Source: Actinomadura hibisca NBRC 15177
GTDB lineage: Bacteria > Actinomycetota > Actinomycetes > Streptosporangiales > Streptosporangiaceae
Direction of reading: 5' to 3'
DNA: 57,715 nucleotides
Assembly: GCF_001552635.1 (NCBI RefSeq)
Contig: NZ_BCRO01000082.1
Coordinates: forward strand, 1-57,715
Translations under genes and position numbers: made by a program
In this document: positions 23,048 to 32,000 of the stretch, piece by piece
Position numbering within the stretch: position 1 is the first letter of the stretch
Layout: each line of letters opens with the position of its first letter
The notes under the pieces: generated by a model
What the model saw: the letters and a program-made list of their open reading frames with translations, nothing else
Told to the model about the DNA's origin: nothing
Database searches by the model: none

Positions 23048-24396
23048 GGGCGCGCCACGTGCCGGATCACGGCGCATCCGGCGCGCAACTCGCTGTGCGT
23101 CGCCGCCGAGCCGTAGCCGATGACCAGCCCGGACATCGTGCACGGCCCGGCGTGATGGCGGGTCAGCGTGTCGACCAGGACGCCGTTCGCGGCCGCCTCC
23201 GCCGCGACACGCTCGGCGTCGGGGACCGCCAGGACGACGTGCAGCCCGGCGGTGTCGCCGCGCAGGGGCAGGCCCGCCAGGGCCTGGGCGACGACGGCGC
23301 GGCGGCGGGCGTACTCGGCGCGCATCCGCCGCAGGTACCGGTCCAGGTCGCCGCGCTCCAGCAGCAGCCGCATCGCCTCCTGCGGCACGACGGCGGTGCG
23401 GTCGTTCAGGAGCCTGCGGCGGGCGGCGACGGCGGCCACCAGGTCGGGCCGGGCCACCAGCCAGCCCACCCCGACGTCCGAGGTGAGGATCTTGGAGGTG
23501 GTGCCGAGGTAGACCACGACCTCCGGGTCGAGGCCGTAGAGGGCGGGCAGCGGGGCCACGTCGTAGCGGAACTCGCCGTCGTAGTCGTCCTCGGCGACCA
23601 GGGCGCCGGTGCGGCGGGCCCAGGCGAGCAGCGCCTGCCGTCGCGGCACGGGCAGCACGCCGCCGAGCGGGTACTGGTGCGACGGGGTGGTGTAGACGAG
23701 CCGCAGGTCGTCGGGCAGCGCGTCCACCACGAGCCCGTGCTCGTCCACCGGGCACGGCACCAGCTCCAGCCCGCGCCCGGCCAGCACCGCCTTGGCCCCG
23801 TTGTAGCCGGGGTCCTCGACGCCCACCCGGTCGCCGGGCCGCAGGACGGTGGCGGCGAGCATGTCCAGCCCGTTGGTGGCGCCGCGCGTGACCAGCACCC
23901 GGTCGGCGGAGCAGGCGACGCCGCGCCCGCGCCGCACGTGCTCGGCGAGCGCGGCGCGCAACCCCGGCAGGCCGCCGGGATCGGGCCGGTTCACCCGCTC
24001 GACGGTGGCCGCGAGCCGCCAGGCGCGCCGCCACGCGGGCGTGTCGAGGGCCCCGACCCAGGGGACGCCCGGCCGCAGGTCGATCCCCTTCCGCTCTGGC
24101 GGCGCGGGGGCCGCCGCCCGCTCGACGGGCCGGGGCACGGCGCTGACGTCGCTGACGAACGTGCCCGACCCGTGCCGCCCTTCGAGCCACCCTTCGGCGT
24201 ACAGCTGCTCGTACGCCTCGGTCACCACGGTCCGGCTGACCTTCAACGCGCCCGCCAACGCCCGGCTGGACGGCAGCCGCTCCCCCGCGACGAGCCGCCC
24301 GTCGCTCATCGCGGCGCGCAACTGCCGCACGACCTGGACGCTCATCGGGACGTCCCGCCCCCGCTCGACCACCAGAGGCAGATCGTGGTTCGCCAA
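23044..24396 (-). CDS. MocR/PdxR-type GntR transcriptional regulator with aminotransferase domain
   Basis: The 450-residue protein fuses an N-terminal GntR winged helix (about 12-80; LPSSRALAGALKVSRTVVTEAYEQL) to an aminotransferase-like domain (about 105-445) with RGATNGLDML, EDPGYNG, VAEDDYDGEFRY and the PLP-lysine K302 in TTSKILTSD. Such regulators sense pyridoxal phosphate or an amino-compound ligand and often control vitamin B6 genes. The likely start is a rare TTG at 24396, preceded by GGGAGA; no ATG or GTG is available near the conserved N-terminus. It is divergent from a PNPOx-family gene 70 bases away, its probable target. Confidence 0.9.
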   Translation of the reverse strand: MANHDLPLVVERGRDVPMSVQVVRQLRAAMSDGRLVAGERLPSSRALAGALKVSRTVVTEAYEQLYAEGWLEGRHGSGTFVSDVSAVPRPVERAAAPAPPERKGIDLRPGVPWVGALDTPAWRRAWRLAATVERVNRPDPGGLPGLRAALAEHVRRGRGVACSADRVLVTRGATNGLDMLAATVLRPGDRVGVEDPGYNGAKAVLAGRGLELVPCPVDEHGLVVDALPDDLRLVYTTPSHQYPLGGVLPVPRRQALLAWARRTGALVAEDDYDGEFRYDVAPLPALYGLDPEVVVYLGTTSKILTSDVGVGWLVARPDLVAAVAARRRLLNDRTAVVPQEAMRLLLERGDLDRYLRRMRAEYARRRAVVAQALAGLPLRGDTAGLHVVLAVPDAERVAAEAAANGVLVDTLTRHHAGPCTMSGLVIGYGSAATHSELRAGCAVIRHVARP

Positions 24397-24426
24397 AGTG
24401 GTCTCCCGCCATCACCCACCAAGTGG
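24396..24426. promoter_or_regulatory. Candidate MocR operator: AAGTGG direct repeats
   Basis: AAGTGG occurs at 24396-24401 and 24421-24426, 25 bp apart and on the same DNA strand. The second copy also starts an inverted pair GTGGCC...GGCCAC (24423-24444). MocR regulators are known to bind spaced direct repeats in such divergent promoters. A weak -10 (TAGCGT, 24454-24459) for the PNPOx gene lies just downstream. Confidence 0.4.
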
Positions 24427-24466
24427 CCCTACTGACCAGGCCACCGCCCCCTCTAGCGTAATCGCC

Positions 24467-25105
24467 ATGACCAGCACCCCCCTGTCGCCCACGCCCCGGA
24501 CCCGCCTGCGCCGGGGCCGCGACCGCGCCGCCACCGACCGCACCGCCCTGTACGAGATCCTGGACGAGGGCCTGATCTGCCACCTGGGCGTGCTGATCAA
24601 CGGGACGCCGGTCGTGCTGCCCACCGGCTACGGCCGCAGCGGCGACACCCTGTACCTGCACGGCTCGACGGGCTCGGCGAGCCTGGCCACCGGCGCCGAG
24701 GTCTGCGTGACGGTGACCCACCTGGACGGCCTGGTGCTGGCCCGCTCGACGTTCAACCACTCGATGAACTACCGGAGCGCGATCGTCTACGGCACCCCCC
24801 GCGTCGTCACCGACCCCGACGAGAAGCTGGCGGGCCTGCGCACCATCACCGAGAACCTGGCCCCCGGCCAGTGGGACGCGCTCCGCGCGCCCACCCGCAA
24901 GGAACTGGCCGCGACCAAGGTCCTGGCCCTCTCCCTGGAAGAGGCCAGCGTGAAGACCCGCCAGGGCCCGCCCTCCGACGACGACGCGGACTACGAGCTG
25001 GACATCTGGGCGGGCGTGCGGCCGATCCGCCAGACCTACGGCCCCTTGGAACCCGACCCCCGCCTGCGCCCCGGCATCCCCGTCCCCGCCCACCTGGCGG
25101 GGTGA
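24467..25105 (+). CDS. Pyridoxamine 5'-phosphate oxidase family (FMN-binding split barrel) protein
   Basis: The 212-residue protein belongs to the flavin-nucleotide-binding branch of the PNPOx superfamily: ALYEILDEGLICHLGVLINGTPVVLPTGYG, LYLHGSTGSA and SMNYRSAIVYGTPRVV. The divergent MocR regulator suggests a link to vitamin B6 or to detoxification under its control, but this branch also contains haem- and nitro-compound-related enzymes, so the substrate is open. ATG at 24467 is picked from the conserved N-terminus; the ribosome site is weak. Confidence 0.82.
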   Translation: MTSTPLSPTPRTRLRRGRDRAATDRTALYEILDEGLICHLGVLINGTPVVLPTGYGRSGDTLYLHGSTGSASLATGAEVCVTVTHLDGLVLARSTFNHSMNYRSAIVYGTPRVVTDPDEKLAGLRTITENLAPGQWDALRAPTRKELAATKVLALSLEEASVKTRQGPPSDDDADYELDIWAGVRPIRQTYGPLEPDPRLRPGIPVPAHLAG

Positions 25106-25160
25106 CTTCCCCGGCACCTCGATGCCCCGCGCAGTCGTTCATGGTCGTAGGGTGAAACCC

Positions 25161-25772
25161 ATGAACGAGCGGCTCGTGTGGATCGACTGCGAAATGACAG
25201 GGCTCGACCTGCGCGAGGACGCGCTGATCGAGATTGCCGCGCTGGTGACCGACAGCGAACTGAACATCCTGGACGAGGGCGTCGACGTGGTGGTGAAGCC
25301 GCCGCAGGAGTCCCTGGAGCAGATGTCGAAGGTGGTGCGCGACATGCACACCACCTCCGGCCTGCTGGAGGAGCTGCCCGGCGGCGTCACCCTGGCCGAG
25401 GCCGAGGACGCGGTCCTCACCTACGTGCGCACGCACGTCAAGGAGCCCAAGAAGGCCCCGCTGTGCGGCAACTCGATCGCGACCGACCGCTCGTTCCTAG
25501 CTCGCGACATGCCCGCGCTGGACGACTACCTGCACTACCGCATGGTGGACGTGTCCAGCATCAAGGAACTGGCCCGCCGCTGGTACCCGCGCGTCTACTT
25601 CGCGAGCCCGGAGAAGAAGGGCGGCCACCGAGCCCTGGCCGACATCACCGAGAGCATCCGGGAACTGCGCTACTACCGCGCCGCCGTCTTCGTGGAGCAG
25701 CCCGGCCCCGACACCGAGACGGCCCGCGCCGTGGCGGCCCGGGTCGTCGCCGAGGCCGAGGCGGCTCAGTGA
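25161..25772 (+). CDS. orn: Oligoribonuclease
   Basis: The 203-residue protein is a DEDDh 3'-5' exonuclease that degrades di- to pentanucleotide RNA, including the linear products of cyclic-di-GMP turnover. Family signatures are clear: VWIDCEMTGLDL (first acidic pair D9/E11), CGNSIATDRSFLARDMP and HRALADITESIREL containing the catalytic histidine and last aspartate. Length and sequence match the family fully. ATG at 25161 is preceded by AGGGTGA. The cytoplasmic enzyme is followed within 80 bases by tRNA-His. Confidence 0.96.
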   Translation: MNERLVWIDCEMTGLDLREDALIEIAALVTDSELNILDEGVDVVVKPPQESLEQMSKVVRDMHTTSGLLEELPGGVTLAEAEDAVLTYVRTHVKEPKKAPLCGNSIATDRSFLARDMPALDDYLHYRMVDVSSIKELARRWYPRVYFASPEKKGGHRALADITESIRELRYYRAAVFVEQPGPDTETARAVAARVVAEAEAAQ

Positions 25773-25849
25773 TCGAGCGCACGGCCGGAGTGGCGAACCG
25801 CCCCCTGGAAGCCGCTACACTTACTTGAGCCGGAAGCGATTCCGGCCGT

Positions 25850-25926
25850 GGTGGGTGTAGCTCAGCTGGTAGAGCACTTGGTTGTGGTCCAAGATGTCGC
25901 GGGTTCAAGTCCCGTCACTCACCCCA
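25850..25926 (+). tRNA. tRNA-His (GTG)
   Basis: Cloverleaf with acceptor GTGGGTG/CACTCAC, D-arm GCTCAGCTGGTAGAGC, anticodon stem CTTGG/CCAAG with GTG at 25884-25886, and T-arm GGGTTCAAGTCCC. The extra G at 25850 opposite C73 is the histidine-specific G-1. CCA is encoded at 25924-25926. A leader hairpin CCGGAAGCGATTCCGG precedes it. Confidence 0.97.
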
Positions 25927-25930
25927 GCCG

Positions 25931-25965
25931 AAGGCCCTGGTCATCGTAGAGATGACCAGGGCCTT
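25931..25965. terminator. Terminator between tRNA-His and the convergent gene
   Basis: A perfect 15-bp stem (25931-25945 with 25951-25965) with loop GTAGA directly follows the tRNA and precedes the stop of the minus-strand gene; it can work in both directions. Confidence 0.9.
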
Positions 25966-25967
25966 CG

Positions 25968-26606
25968 TCATTCGCCGGAGCGCATCCGCCGGGCGCGCAG
26001 GACGGGCTCGGCGAGGAGGCGCTCGGCGAGTGGGCGGGCGCAGCCGATGACGGTGTACGGGAGGTCCGGGTCGCTCGACAGGCACCAGGCGCGGTCGGCG
26101 GGCCAGAGCATCGTCACGGGCTGCTCGTAGTCCCAGCGGGCCTCCCACGCGGAGTACACCAGGTCCTGGAGGGGGCCGGCGACCAGGAGGTAGGCGATGT
26201 GCCCGCTCACCCGCTCGGCGATGTCGTCGAGCGGTGGGCCGTCGGCGGACACGGCGTCATGCGGCGGTGACGCCGGGCCGGGGCCGGTGGAAGTGATGAG
26301 GAGTTCCGTGCCGGAGCCGGGGTCGGCGTCGTAGGACGCCAGGCAGGCAGGGGCGCCGGGGCCGGTGGTGGCCAGGAGGATCCGGTCGAGGGCGGTCTTC
26401 TGCCCGTCGGACGGGTGCCCTTCGGCCGAGGACGGTCCCTGGAAGGGCGCGGTCAGGTCGTCGGTGGCCGGTTCGGCACCGGGGTGGAGCACCGCGATCG
26501 TGTGGTCGTAGGCCGCCGGCAGCGGAGGGCCGTCGGTCTGTTCGGCCGAGGCGACGGCCCAGGCGGTGAACCAGGCCAGCTGATCCGGGGCGATGCGTTC
26601 GAGCAT
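25968..26606 (-). CDS. Hypothetical protein, 212 residues
   Basis: The product has no signal peptide or membrane helix. It starts with a helical segment (MLERIAPDQLAWFTAWAVA), has a variable Pro/Gly-rich middle and a Trp-rich C-terminal part (SAWEARWDYEQPVTMLWPADRAWCLSS, then LPYTVIGCARPLAERLL) that looks like the most conserved portion. This kind of cytoplasmic, acidic protein is common in actinomycetes; no family is recognised. The ATG at 26606 sits close to a TATAGG-like element on the minus strand, so the transcript leader may be very short. Confidence 0.7.
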   Translation of the reverse strand: MLERIAPDQLAWFTAWAVASAEQTDGPPLPAAYDHTIAVLHPGAEPATDDLTAPFQGPSSAEGHPSDGQKTALDRILLATTGPGAPACLASYDADPGSGTELLITSTGPGPASPPHDAVSADGPPLDDIAERVSGHIAYLLVAGPLQDLVYSAWEARWDYEQPVTMLWPADRAWCLSSDPDLPYTVIGCARPLAERLLAEPVLRARRMRSGE

Positions 26607-26925
26607 GGGACAAACCTATATTTCCCCGGGGTCGAACGCATTCTCGTATTGGGAGATGGCGCGGGCGGGTCGCGGAATGACCGTGCCGGGTTTGTCGCGC
26701 CTGACGTGCAAGACCCCTGCGGAACGGGTGTTTGTTGAAAATTAATTCGTTCGTCGGCGTCGTTGTCGATGTGGTAAGCCGTGCTTGTGGCGATGCCGGA
26801 TATCACACCCTTGGACTGCATCTGGGCGATAGGGGGATTTCGGGAAGTTTCGGGCTCGCCAGTTGATAACATGATCAGCTCCTGATACTTTCCCCTTGAC
26901 CATCCGGATGCAGCTGGAGGCAAAA
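26607..26925. other. AT-richer intergenic region
   Basis: This gap of about 320 bases between divergent genes is visibly less GC-rich than its surroundings (an AT-rich core at about 26731-26750). No gene was found. Its right end holds the promoter of the secreted-protein gene. Confidence 0.55.
26863..26891 (+). promoter_or_regulatory. Promoter for the small secreted protein
   Basis: TTGATA (26863-26868), 17 bases, TACTTT (26886-26891); predicted start of transcription near 26898 and a leader of about 28 bases. Confidence 0.5.
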
Positions 26926-27516
26926 GTGAAGACCCTTTTGAGGATGACCTGCTTTTCCACGGCCGTCGCGATTAGCGCGGTCTCATTCTCTCCGTCGCCC
27001 GTCTTCGCCGGCACCGGCTCTCCGGCCGCGCCCGTCGCCGCAGCGGAATCGTTCCAGGACCTCGCGGTCGCCGACGGGGAGGACTTCACCTTCACCGCCC
27101 GGCCGGCCGGGGTCGGCGCCCAGGCCGCCGCCGCGGTCATCAACTGCCGGGGCTCGTTCAAGGGCAACAAGGCCTACGACGCCCCGCACCCCGGCGCGAG
27201 CTCGAAGAAGCGGAAGATCAACGCGCACCTGTCGATCACCTGCACCGGCGCGGGCGCCGGAGCGACGCACGTCACGGTCAGTTCGCGGATGGTCGACGGC
27301 CGCCGGGCGGGCAAGGCGAGCACGGGCAAGGGCTTCGGCAAGGCCCGGACCGGCGGCGACCTCGCCTGCGTGACGAGCAAGCGCGCCTACCAGGCCAAGG
27401 GCGTCGTGCTCATCAAGTTCCCCCCGCGGTACAACCCTCCGACGGCGACCGCGAAGCTGGCCAGCGTCGCCAAGACGTTCAAGAGGAACGGCAAGGGAAT
27501 CTGCGTCAAGCCCTGA
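26926..27516 (+). CDS. Secreted hypothetical protein, 196 residues
   Basis: A classic signal peptide (KTLLRMTCFSTAVAISAV, cleavage near SPVFA/GTG) precedes a mature protein of about 165 residues with four cysteines (VINCRGSF, SITCTGAG, DLACVTSK, GICVKP) that could form two disulfides, and many Lys residues. The family was not recognised. GTG at 26926 has GGAGG five bases upstream. It is probably a stand-alone, promoter-driven exported protein; the terminator at 27667-27702 closes the unit. Confidence 0.75.
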   Translation: MKTLLRMTCFSTAVAISAVSFSPSPVFAGTGSPAAPVAAAESFQDLAVADGEDFTFTARPAGVGAQAAAAVINCRGSFKGNKAYDAPHPGASSKKRKINAHLSITCTGAGAGATHVTVSSRMVDGRRAGKASTGKGFGKARTGGDLACVTSKRAYQAKGVVLIKFPPRYNPPTATAKLASVAKTFKRNGKGICVKP

Positions 27517-27666
27517 CCGAGCGTTTCGGCGACGGTCCCCCGAAATCCGGTTCGGCTCTTTGATGTCTGAGGGATTCGAGTCTTCTCGTTCTCTGAAATG
27601 ACTCTTCGGGTTCCCGTTCCGCCTCGGTGCGGGATCGTCGCGCAAGGTGGGGAACAGAAAGACGAC

Positions 27667-27702
27667 GAAGGGCCCGGCCACCGCGAGGTGGCCGGGCCCT
27701 TC
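27667..27702. terminator. Bidirectional terminator
   Basis: A perfect 16-bp stem (27667-27682 with 27687-27702) with a GCGA tetraloop lies between convergent genes. Confidence 0.9.
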
Positions 27703-27719
27703 GCCCTTTCCGCGGAGGG

Positions 27720-27968
27720 TCACCAGGCCGGGGGGCGGCCGGCTCGGGTGATCGCGTCGGCCAGGCGCTCCGGTGAGGCCGCCTCCACCAGGCGCGAGAC
27801 GCCGCGGACCTCGACCATCGCCCAGAACAGGCCCGTGTGGCGGCCGAACCAGACCAGCACTCCCGGGAAGCGTCGCTTGAGCCCGTCGAGGGTGAGCCCG
27901 TCCGCCGGGCGGGCCGGTGCCTCGATGCGCCCTTCCGCCGTCCGGGCCGGCGCCTCGTCAGTGATCAC
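27720..27968 (-). CDS. Small hypothetical protein, 82 residues
   Basis: The short protein has an acidic, Ala/Pro-rich head and a compact tail (LKRRFPGVLVWFGRHTGLFWAMV, then LVEAASPERLADAI) resembling small actinobacterial proteins often found near regulators. GTG at 27968 is preferred because GGAGG lies four bases upstream; a longer frame to 28082 has no ribosome site. No function is known. Confidence 0.65.
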   Translation of the reverse strand: MITDEAPARTAEGRIEAPARPADGLTLDGLKRRFPGVLVWFGRHTGLFWAMVEVRGVSRLVEAASPERLADAITRAGRPPAW

Positions 27969-28334
27969 AACATCCTCCGGGATGGTCGCGGAGCCCGCGC
28001 CGCCGGTTGTGCGGCGGGCCGGGCATGGAGCACGACCGGTGATTGCCCATCTCGGCGCAAAGTAGACCGTCTTTCGCCTCACAGTCCCCGCCGTGCACGA
28101 ATTTCCCGGCTGTTGCGCCGCTGAGCTGCGGGGATGCCCGGGTGTTGCGTGACCGGTGTCGGTCGTTTTGGGCGGCGTCCGGCCCGCGGGGTGGGGGCGA
28201 TGGCCGTGGTGAGTGGGGGTTGGGTGCGTTCTGTCCTGGTTGTGCGGCGGAGGGTAGTGGTTTATCCCCGTGCGAGCCTGCTGGGGGAATCGCTATGATC
28301 CTCCGGATATTCGTCGCATTCTGGGAGCGGTCAG

Positions 28335-28985
28335 GTGCAACCCCCTCAGCCGCCTCACGGCGGCCGTCCCCCCTACGGACCTCCGCCCGGGCAGCCCGGC
28401 TGGGGACCGCCCGGTCCGCCAGGGCCGCCCGGTCCGCCGGGATGGGGGCCGCCTGGGCCTCCGCGGCCGCCGAACGGCAACCCGGCGGCCCTCATCCTCG
28501 TCATCGTCGGCGCGGTCGTCGTGCTGCTGATCGGCGGCGGCGCCTTCCTGCTGCTGCGCGGCGGCGACGACTCGCCGCGCGCGTCGACGGTCGGGCGCAC
28601 CACGCTGCCCACCCTGCCGACGCCGCCGACCTACAGCCCGCCGAACTTCAGCGCGCCGAGCTCGACGCCGTCCCCGCCGGAGCACACCTACTCCCCGCCC
28701 CCGCAGAACTGGGGGGCCATCGCCGTGGGGAGCAACGGCTCGGTCGGCAAGGCGTGGGACTACGACTCCGCCTCCGCCGCCAGGCGGCGGGCGCTGAACG
28801 AGTGCCCCACCTCCGGCTGCAAGGTCCTCACGACCTTCGTCAACGGTTGCGGCGCGGTCGCGTTCAACTCCAGGACCAACAAGTACTGGGGCGGCCACGG
28901 CGAGACCAAGGCCGAGGCGCAGCGGAACGCCATCTCCAACGCGGGCGGTGGCCGCTGGATCAGCTGGGTCTGCACCACCCGATAG
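28335..28985 (+). CDS. Membrane-anchored DUF4189 protein
   Basis: The 216-residue protein has a cytoplasmic Pro/Gly-rich tail (PPGPPGPPGPP), one membrane helix at about 52-74 (LILVIVGAVVVLLIGGG), a Pro/Thr/Ser spacer and a C-terminal DUF4189 domain (about 122-216) with NWGAIAVGSNGSVGKAWDY, NGCGAVAF and the alternating cysteines of that family (ECPTSGC, VNGCG, WVCTTR). DUF4189 domains are exported and of unknown function. GTG at 28335 starts the Pro-rich tail; the ribosome site is weak (GGAGCGG). Confidence 0.8.
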   Translation: MQPPQPPHGGRPPYGPPPGQPGWGPPGPPGPPGPPGWGPPGPPRPPNGNPAALILVIVGAVVVLLIGGGAFLLLRGGDDSPRASTVGRTTLPTLPTPPTYSPPNFSAPSSTPSPPEHTYSPPPQNWGAIAVGSNGSVGKAWDYDSASAARRRALNECPTSGCKVLTTFVNGCGAVAFNSRTNKYWGGHGETKAEAQRNAISNAGGGRWISWVCTTR

Positions 28986-28991
28986 CCACCG

Positions 28992-29024
28992 GAAGGCCCC
29001 CGTCGCGACGCGGCGGGGGCCTTC
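28992..29024. terminator. Terminator between convergent DUF4189 and DUF4132 genes
   Basis: GAAGGCCCCCG (28992-29002) pairs with CGGGGGCCTTC (29014-29024) across an 11-base loop. Confidence 0.8.
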
Positions 29025-29030
29025 GGCGTG

Positions 29031-32000
29031 CTAGGCGGGCGGGCGGGTCAGGTCCGCGATCGCCTCGGAGACGATCACCGGGTCCAGGTCGTCCAGGGTG
29101 AGGGTCCCGTCGGAGGCGGCGGTGGGGGTGGCCGCCACGCGGACGGCGCGGAAGGTCTGCTCGTAGCCGCTGTAGCCGTCGTAGGCGCCGAGGCCCGGGG
29201 ACAGTTCGGCGATCAGGTGGTGGCCGTTCCCGTCGCGGCGGGCGATCCAGCCGCCGGAGTCGTCGCTGAGCCAGCGGCCCTTGGACAGGCCCTTCATCCG
29301 GCCGTAGTCGGCGGTCATGCCCTCGATCCGCGTCAGGCGCGTCGCGGCGCGTTCGGCGTCGGTCAGCAGGTGGACCGGGCGGCCGAGCTGCGGGAAGGGT
29401 TGCAGGATCTCGTAGTCGGCGAACAGCTCCGCCCAGGCTTTGACGGACTCGCCCAGGTGCAGGGGGTGGGCGAGGGAGATCCGGGCGTCGTCGGGGACGG
29501 CCAGCAGGTCGTCGTCCACGTCGGCGAAGGTCCGGTCCTCGGCCAGGCGGAACGGCGTCTCCCCGGCCTGCCAGACCAGGCGGCGCACCAGGTGCCACAG
29601 GAGAGGGTGCGCCACGAACAGCTCGGCGAACTCGGCCGGGGTCCATTCGCGGCCGGTCACCATCGCCCGTTCCAGGCGGCGGATCTCCTCTTCTGCGACC
29701 GCCTTCACGTCCTTGCGCAGCGCGACGAACAGGGCGTGCGCGGCCGGGGCCAGCTCCGAGTCGTCGGTCGGGGTCGGCTTGGGGGCCGTCTTGCGCACCC
29801 GGCCGTCGTCGCCGATGACGAACGGGGCAAGCTGCTCGTTGAAGCCCAGCCGGAAGTGGCGCGGACCGTAGTCCAGGACCATGCTGCCGTCGGCGTCCAG
29901 GCCGAAGTGGGGGACGGCGCGGTCGGCGAGCTGGTCGGGGGTCAGGCCCCGCGCCGCCGCGATCTCCTCGACCTTCGCGCGCGCCCGCGCCTTCAGCCCC
30001 TTGAACTTGAGCTTGCGCGCGATCCCGTAGAGATGCGTCAGCGCCACGTCGGTGCCGATCGCCGCGAGCACGTCCAGGCCGTTGGCCGCCCGCGCGGTGG
30101 CGCTCTCACCCGGCCAGGCGCGGATCAGCGGGGTCAGCCGCCGCACGGTGGCGTCGTCGCCGAGCAGGCCCAGCTGGGCCATCGCCCAGCCGTCCTTGGT
30201 GGGAGCGCCCTCGGCCTGCCAGCGCAGGTAGACCGACCAGGAGAATTCCGCCAGCGACGCCGGGCCGCACAGGGCGCGGACCGTCTCCAGGCCCGCGTAC
30301 TCGTCCCCGGGGCGGGAGATCGCCAGCATGGTCAGCACGTGCCCGGCGGCGACGTCGGGCAGCGCGCGGCGGCGGTCGCGCAGCAGGATCTGCGGCAGGC
30401 GCGCTGGGTCGGCCCAGGCGATCTTCGGGGCGCGGGCGGGCACGAGGTCCAAGGGGTTCAGGTCGAGGACCGTCCGGACGGCGTCGCCGTGCTCGGCGGC
30501 GGCTTCAGCGACCGCGTCGGGGGTGTGGCAGGAGGCCAGCAGGCGCAGGGCCCCTTCGGCGGCGCGGCGTTCGGCCGTCGCCTTGCCGAACGCGTCGGGC
30601 AGCAGGAACGGCACCGTCGCCGTCCCGTGCCGCTCGAACCACCGGCGCGCGATCGGGCCCGCCTTCCGGTGGCGCGCCAGCCAGCCCGCCATCAGCCGCG
30701 CCACCTCGACGTCCAGGAACGGCAGCAGCAGGTGCCCGTGGTGGACGGGCGCCTTCCGGGCCACGGCCAGCGCCACCGGCAGCGCCGCCTCCTCGAACCG
30801 CGCGATCACCGGGGGCAGCCAGCCGTCCGCGTGCCACACGTGCTCGGGAGCCCAGGTCCGCGCGATCTCGTCCCACGCGACGTCCTTGGCTCCGGACCAG
30901 AACGGGACATTGCCCTGCCACTCCTCGCGCTCGCCTGGCTCCCACGCCGCGCGCCCGGCGGGGGCGGCGAGGCCCGGGGCGGTGTGCGGCTTGGGCCGGG
31001 CGCCCTTGCGCGTCCAGGGCGGGGAGACCAGCAGCTCCGGCAGGTCGTCGGCGGCCGGGAGGCGCGGTCGCAGGTACGGGTCGATCACCTTGCGGACGTC
31101 GGCGGGCAGCTCGTCGATCTCGGCGGGCGGCCCGCTCCCGTAGGCGCGCAGCCACCCCTCCAGTACCCCGGCCGCCGCTAGCGAGTCCGTGGTGCCCTTC
31201 GCGACGATCGGGGCCAGTCCCCGCGCGGCCTGCACGGGATGACGCCCGGCGGCCACGTGCAGGGCGGGGTGGATGCCCTTCTGCGCGCGGTACCGCACCA
31301 GCAGCGGGAACACCTCGGCGGCGGGCAGCAGCGTGAGCGCCTCCAGCAGCAGGGCGCGCTCCGGCCGGTCCTGCTCGGTGCCGTGGTAGTAGTACGACAG
31401 GCTGTCCTCCAGCATCGGCCAAGCCGCCGCCCCAGCCCCCACCAGCAGCGTCCCGAGGATCTCCATGGTGAGCTCCTGCGGGCTCAGCGACCCCCTGCGC
31501 TGGTGGAACGCCTCGACATGGGCGGGCGTGCTGATCGAGCAGAGGAACTGGAGCCGGGCGACGTCCTGGGCGAACAGCCGGGCGCGCAGCGAGCAGCACT
31601 CGTCCATCCAGTCCTGCCTGGTGGGGATCAGGTAGGACGCGGCCATCATCTGGAACGCCAGGACCCGGTGCGCGGCCAGCCGCTCGGCGGCCTCCTCGTA
31701 CTCGGCGTCCGGAGCGTCCGCCAGCAGAGTGCGCAGTCGCAACATGAGCGTGTCCTCACCCATTCCCCACCAGCATGTCCGCCAGGGAAGGTGATCGGTG
31801 ACCCGGACGCTCGTGACGCCCGCGTAGGCGCGCGTCGCCCCCTCGGCCTGGACCATGACGAGTCTCGCGGTCAGACCGACCCGGGGCCGGGGTTGCTGCC
31901 GCCTCGCCTCCCATCCGTAGTGCAACCCGCTCAGCTCGGCGAACGCGCAGGCCGCGAACGCCAGGCCGTGCTCGGCGGCCCACGCGTCGGCGAACCTCCG

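Noticed and set aside
22343..25117. Minus-strand open frame of about 920 codons opposite the amidase, MocR and PNPOx genes
   Set aside because: No conserved motif; explained by GC-biased codon structure of the true genes.
25968..26606. SUKH-type immunity protein
   Set aside because: No toxin gene adjacent and the SUKH pattern of conserved residues was not found.
26453..26923. Minus-strand frame covering the AT-richer intergenic gap
   Set aside because: No ribosome site, no recognisable motif and no codon bias; most of it overlaps the antisense of known genes.
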